A stretch of 64,000 nt of DNA from Prionace glauca (GCA_037974335.1 CM075760.1:56414890-56478889); one strand, 5' to 3'. Counted from the first letter of the stretch, positions 21,540 to 31,974 are shown. Notes: generated from the letters alone by a model not told the origin. Numbers and translations are program-made.

Positions 21540-21968
21540 CATCATTGCCCTCCACAAACATGGCGGCCTCGCGTGCGCACCGCTGCATGTTGCCCCCAAT
21601 AAAGATGGCGAAAGGTAACCCGGAGCGAACCTGAGGAGCTGCGGCCCTGCTCGGAACAAACTGAGTCCGGGAAGCTCTCTTCCGCGGTTTGCTACTTACA
21701 CCGCATGCTTACGCAGCGTTTTCACCCGTCTGGGCGATCCATTGCTCTCTCCGTACCGCCAATCACCTCGAACAGATTTCCGAGCCCAAAACAAAAACCG
21801 TTTTCCATCGCCATTACTCACACTGCGCATGCTCCAGTCAAAGCTGGGCCCGCCCCTCTTTCGCTCCGATTGGTTGGAGGACCGAGCGCTCCAGATCAGC
21901 CCTCCAGCACCTCCCCCTGTTCCCAATGGTCCAAGGCGCTGTCAATCAGCCCAGTATTGTGACGATGA
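21540..21968. promoter_or_regulatory. CpG-rich promoter-like patch
   Basis: A CpG-dense patch in otherwise AT-rich DNA with the motif set of TATA-less promoters. It has two YY1-type ATGGCG sites (aacatggcgg; aaagatggcg), an NRF1-type site (ctgcgcatgctc), CCAAT boxes on both strands (gattggttgg; ccaatcacct) and a GC box (cccgcccctc). It could serve the zinc-finger gene 8.5 kb away on the minus strand, but no first exon is identified. Confidence 0.5.
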
Positions 21969-22351
21969 CTTGCTGCTTGTCCAATAATAACAGAGTCCCA
22001 GTGTAACAATGACCCACACACAAGCTCCAGTCCAATCAGAGTGGAGATGGAGCACAGAGAAAACACAGCAAAACACTGACTGACTCTGAGTGAAACATAA
22101 ACAGTGTTTGTTCACATAATAAGAGTCACATTGCAGTATGTTAGTGAACACAGCATTACATCCAATGTAATGATAATCCAGTCAGTATCCAGTGCACCAT
22201 AACCAAAGTTTAGGTTTCATTTGATAGTGTGACTGAGTCATGGTCTATTGATATAATGTATTTAAATTCCAGTGTGTGTTACTCTGCCATTGTCAGTATC
22301 AAACAATAACCTGTCAGTTATTCCAATTCTGCCAATGTCTACCAATGTCGA

Positions 22352-22760
22352 TGGTAGTCATGACATAGAGATGCTGGCGTTGAACTGGGGTAAACACAGT
22401 AAGAAGTCTCACAACAGCAGGTTGAAGTTCAACCAATTTATTTAAGAACATAAGAAATAGGAGCAGGAGTAGGCCATCTGGCCCTTCGAGCCTGCCCCGC
22501 CATTCAATAAGATCTTGGCTGATCTGTCGTGACTGAGCTCCACCTTCGCGCCCTCTCCCCATAACCCTTAATCCCCTCTCTTATCAAAAACCCATCAACC
22601 CGTTTCTTAAAAATATTTAGTGAGGCAGCCTCCACCACTTCAACGGGCAGAGAATTCCAGAGATTCACCACCCTTTGAGTGAAGTAATCCCACAAGCTTT
22701 ACTATCAAATAAGCTGGTTGAACTTAAACCTGGTGTGGTGAGACTTCTTACTGTATTTTA
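22352..22760. repeat. Penelope-like inverted terminal repeats split by a LINE
   Basis: The left arm (tagagatgctggcgttgaac, cagtaagaagtctcacaac) and the right arm (cctggtgtggtgagacttct) are inverted copies of each other. A CR1-type 3' end (22446-22689) separates them. Confidence 0.6.
22446..22689 (-). repeat. CR1-clade LINE 3' end, nested
   Basis: Inverted tail aagaacataagaaataggag, then gcctgccccgccattcaat and the inverted WNSLPVEVVEAASLN-coding stretch. It is very similar to the end of the copy at 252-1903. Confidence 0.85.
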
Positions 22761-23299
22761 CAACTGCAGCTCCTGGGGCTGACTGGAGTCTGGTATAATA
22801 TTAATCACAAAGGTTGGTTTCAGTGTCTCTGAGGTCATTTGAACTGCAGGTAATCTGACCTTAAAGGAGACAAGAGGCCCAACAAACATCCGATTACAAT
22901 AGGAGGACAAGATGTAAGGGAGTAATGATATTTTAAAGTGTCTGTGTTATGGTGAGTGTCACTGGGAAGTGAGTGATGAAATAGAAGTGGAAACATTATA
23001 ACAGAGACACATGTGACTGACTCAGCCTGACTGAGAGCTGTTATATTTGTGGCGAGAATAATGAGGGCATGAGAATCTCCTGAGATTTCTGATATCTGAG
23101 GTATATCTGTTAGAGGAACTGAAAATAATCAGTTCCTTCTCATGGTTATCTGCAGTTCTCAATTTACACAGACACATAGGAAACAGATCTGACAGCTCAT
23201 CAAACCCAATGGTTTAATCTTTTGTTTCAGACACATTGTGACTGAAAAGATCAAATATTAAAACTTAAGGGAGAAACATTCAAAATGACAAAAAGATGA
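22761..23299. other. No recognised feature
   Basis: About 540 bases with no gene or repeat that I recognise. Confidence 0.35.
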
Positions 23300-23490
23300 G
23301 TGAACTATCGAATTAATCCCATTCACCATAACTCCGTCAATATTTATCCAATTTCCTTTTAAACTTACTATTAAACCTGCTTCGAGCACCTGTCAGTTTG
23401 TGCATTCCAGATCATATGATTGTGTAAAAAAATGTCCTTATCACCCCCTTCAAACCTGTTGTCAATTATATTAAATCTTTGTGTCTTCTG
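23300..23490 (-). repeat. Old CR1-like LINE 3' fragment
   Basis: The inverted coding end is recognisable (gtgcattccagatcatatga, ttgtgtaaaaaaatgtcc), but strongly decayed. Confidence 0.45.
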
Positions 23491-23502
23491 CTTAAGGTCT
23501 AG

Positions 23503-23822
23503 ATTGTAATAACTGAGAGAGGTTTCGGGCAGAGTTTACTGGTACAGGACCCGGATTGTAATAACTCAGAGAGGTTTACAACAAAGAATACTGATACTAG
23601 GCTCAGACTAAAATAACTGAGAGAGGTTCAGGGCAGAGTTTTCTGATGCAAGGCCCACATTTTAATAACTGAGAGAGGTTCAGGGCAGAGTTTACTAAAA
23701 CAAGGTCCAGATTGTAATAACTGAGAGAGGTTTAGGGCAGACATTACTGATACAAGGTCCAGATTGTTATAACTGAGAGAGGTTTAGGGCAGAGATTACT
23801 GATACAAGGCCCAGATTGTGGT
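23503..23822 (+). repeat. 52-bp tandem repeat, about six units
   Basis: Each unit reads attgtaataactgagagagg, then tttagggcagag, attactgataca and aggcccag. The first two unit starts are at 23503 and 23555. The last two units are the most alike. Confidence 0.88.
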
Positions 23823-24345
23823 GATGAGGAAAGATTGGAATGGCAAGGTTTGTTTCCCCAGAGCAGAGGAGGCTGAGGGGGACCGAACTGAGGTGTCCAA
23901 AATTATGTGGAAGCCATGACAGGGTGGATAGAAAAGGCTTGTTTCCCCTGAGCAGAGAGAGGTCATTTATTGTGGGTGGGTGGGATCGGGGTGGGGGGGG
24001 GGGGGCATGGGGTGATGCGTGGTAATGGTTGGGAGGGGGTTAGTGGGGCCTGCACAGATATAAAGTGATTGGTGGAAGGATTAGAAGGGGCATTGGGAAG
24101 AAGGTTCTCATTCAAGGGATGGTGGGTGTCTGGAATTTGCTGCCTAAACTGATGGTTCAGATAGAAATCTCTTGGCTCACTCGCCTCACACACAGATCTA
24201 TAGCTGAAATGCTGGAACCTGTAGAAATCGGGGCTCGGGGCTGGATCGCTGGAAAGTGGGATTAGAATGAAGGGCTAGTCTTTATTTTCCAAGCTGGTGA
24301 AGATGTGAATGGCTGAATGGCCTCTTTCTGTGCCACAACCTTTTC
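23823..24345 (+). repeat. CR1-like LINE 3' fragment
   Basis: Contains gaaaaggcttgtttcccctg, a decayed coding end (tggtgggtgtctggaatttg) and the tail region aatggcctctttctgtgcc. A run of about 15 G lies at 23992-24006. Confidence 0.6.
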
Positions 24346-24554
24346 CCTGCTTTCTGTTTGCCCTATTGATGGGCAGAATGGAGGAGTGAGCAGGTTTTTA
24401 ATTAGTAACAAGAGCAGGAATGAGGGAAGATGGTGAGGCAAAGCTGATTTTTTTTCTGATTTCCACCCTTCCCCTCATCAAAGTGAGTCAGAATTCATCC
24501 CACCTCCCCACCCCCCATCCCCACCTGTACTGTGCTCCCTCCAAATACATTTGC

Positions 24555-24668
24555 CGGAGTGGCAGCGCATTAGCACAGTGTTAGCACTGCAGCCTCCTAG
24601 TGCCAAGGACCCGTGTTCAATTCCAGCCTTTTGTCATTGTCTTTGTGGGGTTTTCATGTTCCTCCCAT
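24555..24668 (+). repeat. SINE head fragment
   Basis: Head and start of body only: gttagcactgcagcctcctag and cccgtgttcaattccagcc. Confidence 0.6.
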
Positions 24669-25195
24669 ATAGAGTCATAGAGGTTTACAGCATGGAAACA
24701 GGCCCTCCAGCCCAACTGCTCCATGCTGCCCTTTTTAAAAAACCCTAAGCTAATCCCAATTGCTTGTATTTGGCCCATATCCCTCTGTACCCATCACACC
24801 CATGTAACTGTCTAAATGCATTTTAAAAGACAAAATTGTACCCATCTCTACGACTACATCTGGCAGCTTGTTCCAGACACTCACCACCCTCTGTGTGAAA
24901 AAAAAATGCTCCCCTGGACACTTTTGTATCTTTCCCCTCCCATCTGAATCCAAGCCCTCTAGTTTTAGACTCCCCTACATTTGGGAAAAGATATTGACTA
25001 TCGAGCTGATCTGTGCCCCTCATTATTTTATAGACCTTTACCCCTCAGCCTCCTAAGCTCCAGTGAAAAAAGTCACAGTCTATCCAGCTTCTCCTGATAA
25101 CTCCCAGTAGCATCAAGTCCCAGTAGCATCCTAGTAAATCTTTTCTGCATTCTTTACAGTTTAATAATATCCTTTTTATAACAGGATGACCAGAA
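24669..25195 (-). repeat. CR1-clade LINE 3' part
   Basis: Starts with the inverted tail (tagagtcatagaggtttaca), then caggccctccagcccaac, the inverted FTQRVVSVWNKLPDVVVE-coding stretch, and further inward cagcctcctaagctccagtg. Confidence 0.8.
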
Positions 25196-25372
25196 TATCT
25201 GTGGGGTCTGAAGGATGGGCAGGTTAGCTGGATTGACCATGCTAAATTCTCCCTTAATGTCCAAACATGTGAAGGTTAGGGGGAATAGAGAATATTGTGG
25301 GGTTACGGGAGTAGGGTAAAATGCTCTGTTGATATAGACTTGATGCACTGTTGGGATTTTATGATTTTAATG
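25196..25372 (+). repeat. SINE tail fragment
   Basis: Contains tggattgaccatgctaaatt, gtggggttacgggagtag and the atgcactgttgggattttatg end of the second tail type. Confidence 0.6.
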
Positions 25373-25404
25373 GGGGTGGGTAGTTTGATATCTGGGGGAG
25401 AGTG

Positions 25405-25712
25405 TTGCAGCACAGTGGCACGGTGGTTAGCAATGCTGCCTCTCAGCGCTAGGGCCCCAAATTCGATTCCCGGCTTGGGTCACTGTCTGTGTGTAGTTTG
25501 CACATTCTCCCCATGTCTGCATGGGTTTCCTCCAGATGCTCTGGTTTCCTCCAGCAGTCCGAAAGACTTGCTGGTTAGATGCATTGGCCATGCTAAATTC
25601 TCCGAAAGTGCATCCGAACAGGAATGTGGCGACTCGGGAATTTTCACAGGAATTGCATTGCAGTGTTAATGTAAGCCGACTTATTAGTGACACTAATAAT
25701 AAACTTTAACTG
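25405..25712 (+). repeat. tRNA-derived SINE (HE1 type), full length
   Basis: Head ggcacggtggttagcaatgc and attcgattcccggcttggg, body tgcatgggtttcctccagat, tail gcattgcagtgttaatgtaa and gacactaataataaacttta. Confidence 0.88.
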
Positions 25713-25749
25713 CAGGTCAAGGTGCTGCTGTGACAATGCACCCTCTTGT

Positions 25750-26215
25750 TTAAGAACAAAGAACAAAGAAAAAAAGCAGCCCGGGAAACAGGCCCTTCGG
25801 CCCAACGAGCCCGCGCCACCATCTTAACACCACCAGTCCCCTCCTTCACCCATGACCCTTATCTAATTTTTTATGGCCATCCACATTGAGGGAAACTAAT
25901 TGAGGGACAATTTATTACTGCCAATCAGCCTAATAGTACATCTTTGGGGTGTGGGAGGAAACCGGACCACCCGGAGAAAACCCACGCAAGCACGGGGAGA
26001 ATGCGCAAACTCCCCCAGGCACCGGCCCAAATCCATGTGTCTGCACAGCAATTAGTGATAGTCACTGAGCTGTCGTCTTGCCCAGCATCTGGTCCAGTTT
26101 AGGCACACACTAACTACATGAAGCACTGGGCCAATCTCGAACAACCAAGAGCAGCCCAAGTACGACCCATCGCATGTATGCCCCTCGTTGGACACAAGGC
26201 GGACCGACTTAAAAC
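25750..26215 (-). repeat. Composite SINE, inverted
   Basis: Starts gaacaaagaacaaagaaaa and ggcccttcggcccaacgagc, passes an inverted SINE body (gtgggaggaaaccggaccac, cacggggagaatgcgcaaac) and ends in a block shared with 28520-28635 (ggtccagtttaggcacacac, catgaagcactgggc). Confidence 0.65.
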
Positions 26216-26284
26216 CAGTGAATGAAAAAGAGAAAAGAAAACATTATTATTGTACCAGATCCATTTACCCTACCAGGGGCGCCC

Positions 26285-26525
26285 CAATGCGAATGACCCT
26301 TATTTAAAACAATCTCCTATATCCATCCATCTCCAACTCACTCATGTGCCTGTCTAAGCTACTCTTAAACAACTCCAGCGTGTTTATCTCCACCACCTTA
26401 CTTGGCAGAGCATTGCATATCCCCACTACTCTCTGTGTGAAAAACCTCCCTCTAATATTTGTGTTAAACCTCTCCCTCCTCCCCTTAAGCCCAACTCCCC
26501 TCGTACTGTGTGTCTCTAAACACTC
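26285..26525 (-). repeat. CR1-clade LINE 3' fragment
   Basis: The inverted coding end for GRFFTQRVVGICNALPSKVV is readable at about 26395-26460. Confidence 0.75.
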
Positions 26526-26689
26526 TGCAATGCTGAGACTGCGGAGAGGAGTGAACAACAGGGAGCAGCATTGCAGCTTCTCTCCCCCCATTGAACTAGG
26601 ATTGTTGCTCCATCTGCTGCACCATCCCCACTACATCCACTGGGGGGCAATCTGGACAATGGGCTGCAGGCAGACCTCACTGCGCCTGC

Positions 26690-27290
26690 GCCAAAATCAC
26701 ACCCACCGCCCGCGGCCATCTTGCGTTGCCAAGGGAGACGGCCGGTGGCCATCTTGCGTTGCCAGGGGAGACGGCGTCCCGCGCGCTGCACTCTTGGGGA
26801 ATTTCCCTCCCGCACATGCGCCCAGACAGTTACATTTTAATTTTTAATATTTTGAATCTTGATGATTATTATTCACATCCTCACCCGTCAGACTTTCGGT
26901 TCCTTCTCCATTCGGGAAAATCTTATTTTTTTATTGTGTCTGTTTTTCAATCACACCCGCGCGGTGCCCTCTGGGAAAATACTACAGCACATGCGCGGTT
27001 CCGCCACCTGCCTCTTTATAAAAATATGTATTTTATTTAATTTTAATTCCGCTCCGGGCGGGATTTCCGGGTGGGAATTTCTCTCACTTTCTACATTTCT
27101 GAACCGTCGCTTTTTCCTCAACGGGGGAGGGGCTGATGGTGACGTAACGGAAATATGGCGGCTGGCCCCGCCTCTCTGCAGGACCCGGATCTTCCGCCAA
27201 CGATCAGCGGCCGGGCCGGAGAGGACAAGAGGTGACACTGGGCGGAGCAGCGTCCGGGCGTGTTACAGCGACCTCTGGTGGCCAGGAAGG
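26690..27290. promoter_or_regulatory. CpG-rich promoter-like patch with duplicated X-box/YY1 module
   Basis: A module of about 32 bases (ggccatcttgcgttgcca followed by aggggagacgg) occurs twice in tandem at about 26714 and 26746. Each copy pairs a YY1-type GGCCATCTTG with an RFX-type half site GTTGCCA. Further along are NRF1-type sites (gcacatgcgc, twice), a CRE-like tgacgtaa at 27139 and another ATGGCGG at 27153. The patch resembles a housekeeping or bidirectional promoter. No exon is identified beside it. Confidence 0.5.
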
Positions 27291-27482
27291 GAAATAAAAA
27301 CAGCACAGTCTCTGCCCAAAGGCTTCCTCAGTTCAGCTGCTCAGAGACCCTGGGAACCTTTTCAACTGGAAACTTCTCACATTCACTCCTATCCATCTAT
27401 CTACCCCTCCATCCATCTCACTCTCCCTCCTCTCCATCCAGCTCTCTCTTTCCCATCCATGCATCCTTCTCTGCAACAAACC

Positions 27483-27702
27483 CATTCTTTACCCAGAGGG
27501 TGGTGAGGGATTGGAATGCCCTGCTGCGGTTGTAAATGCGCCTAGTTTGGGGGCGTTTAAGAGATCTGTGGATAGGTTTATGGACGAAAAGGGATTGGTT
27601 TAGATTAGTGGGTCAGTGCTTTTTAAAAAAAAACTGGTCGGCGCAACATCGTGGGCCGAAGGGCCTGTTCTGCGCTGTAATGTTCTATGTTCTATGTTCA
27701 TT
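27483..27702 (+). repeat. CR1-clade LINE 3' end
   Basis: Coding end ttctttacccagagggtggt and ggattggaatgccctgctg, then cgggcctgttctgcgctg-like end and the tail ttctatgttctatgttc. Confidence 0.85.
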
Positions 27703-27957
27703 CACTCTGAACAGCCGCTTCAAACTCATTACCTCAGTCTGCCTTCCAACCTGTGTCAAATCCACTCTGTTCCCAGATACATTATACATTACATATTACA
27801 ATTCAAATATTATAATCTCTCCAATTCTGCATTTGTTCAAAGATCATGGACAACCGAGAAATCATTAATTGCACTCCCATTCTGAGCTATGGGGTCTGTT
27901 TATACATTTTCTCATTTCACGAGTTTTAGATTAACTTCTGTTATGGTTTTAGTGATG

Positions 27958-29325
27958 ACGTGGTGATGCCGGCGTTGGAGTGGGCTAAACACAGTAAAAA
28001 GTCTCACCACACCAGGTTAAAGTCCGACAGGTTTATGTGGTAGCAAAAGTTTTCGGAGTACTGCTCCTTTGTCAGATAAGTGGTAGTTCTGTTCACAAAC
28101 AGGACATATAAAAATACAAACTTAATTTGCAAACTAATGGTTGGAATGCGAGTCAAAGAAGAAAAGAACAACACAGCACAGGAAACAGGCCCTTCGGCCC
28201 TACAAGCCCGCTCCGCCCATTTTAACAGTCGGTGAGTGCCTCATTCCAATCCTTCTCCTACCTGCGGCTTTTATCTACATCTGGTGTGTTCCACAATACA
28301 GGGGTGCAAATTTAGGGAATTATATATGCACCAGATTAAGGGAGATCCAATTTAACCTAAAACACGTTTTGGGGGTGTGGGAGGAAACAGGAGCACCCGG
28401 AGAAAATCCACACAAGCATGGGGAGGATGTTCAAACTCCCACAGACACTGACCCAAGAAGGAGATCTGAACCCGGTCCCTGTAACTGGACCGCAAACAGT
28501 GAGAGTCACTGAGCTGTTGTGTTGCCTGTTAATTGGTCCAGTTTAAGCGTACACTAACGACGTGAAGCACTAGGCTACTCTCGCAGCAACATCCAAGAGC
28601 AGTCCTCGCACAACCACCCGCGAGTCTTTACAAGTAATCAAGCGCTAAGGGTACAGTCTCACGTCGAACACCATCCACCCGGTACATGGTGCATATTCTT
28701 GTAACGTTGTCTACCTGATACGCTGCAGGAAAGGATGCCCAGAGCATGGTACATTGGGGAGATGATGCAGACGCTACCACAACGGTTGAATGAAAACCAC
28801 TCACAATCACCACTCAAGAGTATTCTCTTCCTGTCCGGGAACACTTCAGCGGTCAGGGGCATTCGGCCTCTGATCTTCGGATTCACTTTCTCCAAGGCGG
28901 CCTTCAGGACACACGACAGCACAGAGTCGCTGAGCAGAGACTGAAAGCCAAATTCTAGACACATGAGGATGCCTGAACCTGGATCTTGGGTTCATGTCAC
29001 ACTGTCTGTAATCTCCATGGCTTTCCTTGTTCTTGCAAAATCTCACTTACTGTCCTGGCTGGAGACAATGCACATCTCTTTAAACTTGTTTAACCCTCTC
29101 CCAACTCATATTGTCTGTATCTTTAAGACTTGATTACCTGTAAAGACTCACATTCCAACCATAATTTTGTAAATTGGACTTGTGTCCTTCTATGCCCTGC
29201 TTGTGAACAGAATTCCCACTGATCTGATGAAGGAGCAGCACTCTGAAAGCTAGTGGCTTTTTCTACCAAATAAACCTGTTGGAAATTAACCTGGTGTTGT
29301 GAGACATCTTACATTATTTTAGTTC
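27958..29325 (+). mobile_element. Penelope-like retroelement remnant with inverted terminal repeats
   Basis: The left arm (27958-28144: gtgatgccggcgttggagtg to actaatggttggaatgcgag) matches the reverse complement of the right arm (29085-29325, ending ctggtgttgtgagacatctt). Between them, next to a nested SINE, lies sequence that translates in pieces as a GIY-YIG-type nuclease (YIGEMMQTLPQRLNE at 28751, then HFSGQGHSASDLRIHFLQGG in a neighbouring frame). Penelope-like elements carry such a nuclease and have terminal repeats that may be inverted. The RT part is gone. Confidence 0.6.
28145..28635 (-). repeat. Composite SINE nested in the Penelope-like remnant
   Basis: Same composite as at 25750-26215: aaagaagaaaagaacaacac, caggcccttcggccctaca, inverted body gtgggaggaaacaggagcac, and the shared end ggtccagtttaagcgtacac. 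Confidence 0.65.
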
Positions 29326-29389
29326 GCAGCAGGTGGATTAGAGATTAACATCAACTGGTCATTGTCTCACTTTATCTCTGTGTTTGTGA

Positions 29390-29534
29390 GGGTGTATGTG
29401 ATAGTTGTATGTCTGTGTGTGTCAGTTTTTGCGTTTATGTAAGTCTATGTTTTTGTGGGCATGTCTGTGTGTGTTCGTGTATGTGTTTGTGTGTGTCTGT
29501 TAGTTTGTCTGAGATTGTGTATATCTGTATGTGT
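29390..29534 (+). repeat. Degenerate GT-rich microsatellite
   Basis: Alternating TG-rich sequence such as gtctgtgtgtgtcagttttt. Non-coding. Confidence 0.6.
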
Positions 29535-29535
29535 C

Positions 29536-30195
29536 CTGGCAGCATTCCAGTAAATCTTTTCTGCACTCTTTCTAGTTTAATAATATCCTTTCTATAAGAG
29601 GGTGACCAGAATTGTACACAGTATTCCAAGTGTGGCCTTACCAATGTCTTGTACAACTTCAACAAGACGTCCCAACTCCTGTATTCAATGTTCTGACCGA
29701 TGAAACCAAGCATGCTGAATGCCTTCTTCGGCACTCTGTCCACGCATGACTCTACTTTCAAGGAGCTACGAACCTGTACTGCTAGATCGTTTTGTTTTAT
29801 AACTGTCCACAACACCATTCCATTAAATAAATAAGTTCTGTCCTGATTTGATTGACCAAAATGGATCACCTCGCATCCATCTAAATAAAACTCCACCTTC
29901 CGTTCATCAATCCATTGGCCCAATTGATAAAGATCCCGTTGCAATCCGTGATAACCTTCTTCACTGTCCACCATGCCACCAATCTTGGTGTCATCTACAA
30001 ACTTACTAACTATGCCCCCTATATTCTCATCCAAATCATTAATATATGTGACAAGAAACAGTGCACCTAGCACTGATCCCTGAGGCACACCGCTGGTCAC
30101 AGGCCCCCAGTTTGAAAAACAACCCTCCATCACGACCTTCTGTCTTCTGTCATCAAGCCAATTTTGTACCCATTTCCACCTCACCCTGGATCCAG
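29536..30195 (-). mobile_element. CR1-clade LINE, RT part
   Basis: The minus-strand frame encodes VTSGVPQGSVLGALFLVTY, a catalytic box altered to FVDDTK, and LVRPHLEYCVQFWSPSYRKD, ending in FTGMLPGH. Both ends are missing. Confidence 0.85.
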
Positions 30196-30380
30196 TAAGA
30201 ATGTTTCCAGCTGCTGCTCCAACAGAACCATTCAGTGTGTGAGGAACTGCAGTTGGTCACACTTTCCGCAAACATAGTCACCAGGGACACGAGAAAGTTC
30301 CCTAATCTCCCACATCTAACAGGAGGGGCATATCACTGCCCTAACTGCCATCTCTACACTTGGACACTGAAAAAGAAGAA
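30196..30380 (-). repeat. LINE ORF1-like remnant
   Basis: Contains cagctgctgctccaacagaa and aggaactgcagttggtcaca, resembling the Leu-rich part at 20690-20760 on the same strand. Tentative. Confidence 0.35.
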
Positions 30381-30554
30381 TTTTCCTTACTTGTGACAAA
30401 GAGGGACATTCACAAACTCTGAGTGACAACACCCAGAAGAGTCATGGGATCAGATTCGGGGCTCGGGAGCTCTGAGGCCCAGATAACTGTGGGGCCTCGA
30501 CTGAATGTTCACAGCTTTCTGCCACCTTTCCATTCTCGAGTTTTATTTTAAACA

Positions 30555-30691
30555 ATGGGCGGGGCCTAAATTAACAATGTTCAGGCCTGAGGTATATCAG
30601 TTCAGTTCTGAGATCCAGTGTCCCAGAGCAGTCAAACTCTGCAGTCTCCAGCTCCCCGTCACATAAACCATCAGCTCCGGGCAGCAGAGAG
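30555..30691 (+). promoter_or_regulatory. Putative promoter and 5' UTR of the NAR-type V gene
   Basis: A GC box (gggcggggcc, 30558-30567) and a TATA-like gtatatc (30592-30598) stand about 95 bases before the leader ATG, a usual distance for V genes. I see no octamer. The assignment rests on position. Confidence 0.4.
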
Positions 30692-30734
30692 ATGGGAATC
30701 CTTCTTGTTTTCACCCTGTGTGTCTGTTTACCCC
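30692..30734 (+). CDS. Leader exon of NAR-type V segment 1
   Basis: ATG at 30692 opens a hydrophobic signal peptide MGILLVFTLCVCLP of 43 bases that ends in phase 1 at a consensus donor (GTGAGT). A 148-base intron leads to the V exon. This is the only leader exon found for the receptor gene on the plus strand, so a transcript of the whole gene should start here. The last 12 or so bases and the intron recur at 36170-36329, showing duplication. Confidence 0.9.
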
Positions 30735-30882
30735 GTGAGTACCGATCAAACTAACCCACATTGTGTGGATTGGGTATAAAGCTGTCCCAGTCCATCCCAA
30801 TTACAGACATTGTTTGGGGTTTTAGCTCCATTGTGTGGTTCAGCTCTGATGGTCCATTAAACTCTCTGTGTTTAATTTCCAG

Positions 30883-31164
30883 AATCTTTCAGTCAGTCAG
30901 TGACACAGAGCCCAGGAGAGGTGACCAAGAAGGAGTGTCAGTCTCTCACCATCAGTTGTGTTTTAGATGGTTATCGTTATTACTTGCAAAACGGCGAGTT
31001 CTTCAAACAAACCCACCCCGGGAAGGAGCGGGAGCGGATCTCCAGCGGAGGGAGATTTATTGTGTCTGTGAACAAAGCAGGAAAGACATTTTCGCTGGAA
31101 ATTCGGGATGTGAGAGTTGAAGACGCCGCCACCTATTACTGTAAAGCTCATTATAAGTACTACA
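30883..31164 (+). CDS. NAR-type V segment 1 (NAR-TCR V)
   Basis: Encodes a 94-residue V region of the IgNAR/NAR-TCR type, the outermost domain of a shark receptor. The exon starts in phase 1 after tttaatttccag. Diagnostic features: SLTISCVL at the first Cys (residue 26), no CDR2 (KERERISSGGRFIVSVNK joins FR2 straight to FR3), KTFSLEIRDVRVEDAATYYC with the second Cys at 87, and the CKA ending typical of NAR. An additional Cys at residue 19 (KKECQSL) matches the extra Cys known from NAR-TCR V domains. The core FR2 Trp is replaced by Phe (EFFKQ). No stop is present. The segment is followed by a good 23-type RSS, so it is expected to rearrange. Confidence 0.93.
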
Positions 31165-31202
31165 CACAGTGATGGGCCTCGGCTTCCCACGATACAAAAA
31201 CT
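31165..31202 (+). other. RSS of NAR-type V1, 22/23 spacer
   Basis: Perfect heptamer CACAGTG (31165-31171), 22-base spacer, nonamer ACAAAAACT (31194-31202), one base off consensus. It lies directly against the V coding end. Confidence 0.92.
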
Positions 31203-31551
31203 CATCCTGCAGATTCTCACAGAATCAAACGAAAAACCGGAGTTAATCTACCCAGAACAACAACCTCCACCCCCACCCACCAATCCCCACAGTTGTGCCT
31301 CACAATCTGGGGGCCACAGTTTATTTTGAATAAGACCTGATTATTACCGTTGACATTTTGAGTTTTATAAATACAGAGAGTGAGTGGATGGGGGTTTCAT
31401 TCCTGGGAGTGTTTTCGGTGAATTGAGAATGGGAATGACTGATCCCAGTTACAAACCCTGACACCAGATGGCACCCTAGGCTCACAGCCGGACCTGGGAG
31501 CCACATTTCGCGCTGTTTAATTCATGTCCCAACATCCCACCCAGTACCAGA
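31203..31551. other. V-to-D interval, nothing recognised
   Basis: About 350 bases between the V RSS and the D segment. I find no other D and no repeat. Confidence 0.5.
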
Positions 31552-31579
31552 GGTTTTGATGCTGAACTGTATCACTGTG
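31552..31579 (+). other. 5' RSS of the D segment, 12-type
   Basis: Nonamer GGTTTTGAT (31552-31560), exactly 12 bases of spacer, heptamer CACTGTG (31573-31579). Confidence 0.88.
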
Positions 31580-31595
31580 TAACTATTGGGATAGT
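31580..31595 (+). CDS. D segment of the NAR cassette
   Basis: A 16-base core, TAACTATTGGGATAGT, sits between two 12-type RSSs. One frame reads NYWDS, a second TIGI, and the third starts with a stop that trimming could remove. Position between NAR V1 and its J, with matching signals on both sides, makes the call firm although the core itself has no family signature. Confidence 0.88.
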
Positions 31596-31623
31596 CACAG
31601 TGGAAAGAAGCTGAACAAATACC
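31596..31623 (+). other. 3' RSS of the D segment, 12-type
   Basis: Heptamer CACAGTG (31596-31602), 12-base spacer, nonamer ACAAATACC (31615-31623). A 12/12 D is the IgH-like arrangement. Confidence 0.88.
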
Positions 31624-31935
31624 TGGGCACAATTGCACTATAAATTCTCAGTGCCCAGGCTTTGAATCATTGGTTTGATGTTATTATCGCTGTGATCTAG
31701 ATTATTTCCACTGTAATCTCCACCACTCACATCTTTCTTTGATTTTTTTTGCGATATATGAAGTTAATATTTCCTTCCTGCGGCCATTTACTGAGAGATC
31801 AGGCCTCACAAAATTACAATTTGAACCGACAGAGACATTGAAACCTTGAATATTATTTATTGATTTTAAATCTCCCGAATAATTGGACATTTCCGAGTGA
31901 CTGGTGATGGTTTTCCGGCAGATTGAGATATCGGT

Positions 31936-31974
31936 AGTTTTTGTACCGGGGAGACTGAGGGTGGAGTCACTGTG
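31936..31974 (+). other. RSS of the NAR-type J, 23-type
   Basis: Nonamer AGTTTTTGT (31936-31944), 23-base spacer, heptamer CACTGTG (31968-31974). Confidence 0.9.

Noticed and set aside
28141-28512. A 123-codon frame as a gene
   Set aside because: It is a translated composite SINE.
31171-31171. Stop shortly after V1 taken as a defect
   Set aside because: It lies in the RSS, outside the coding end of the germline segment, so it is removed by joining.
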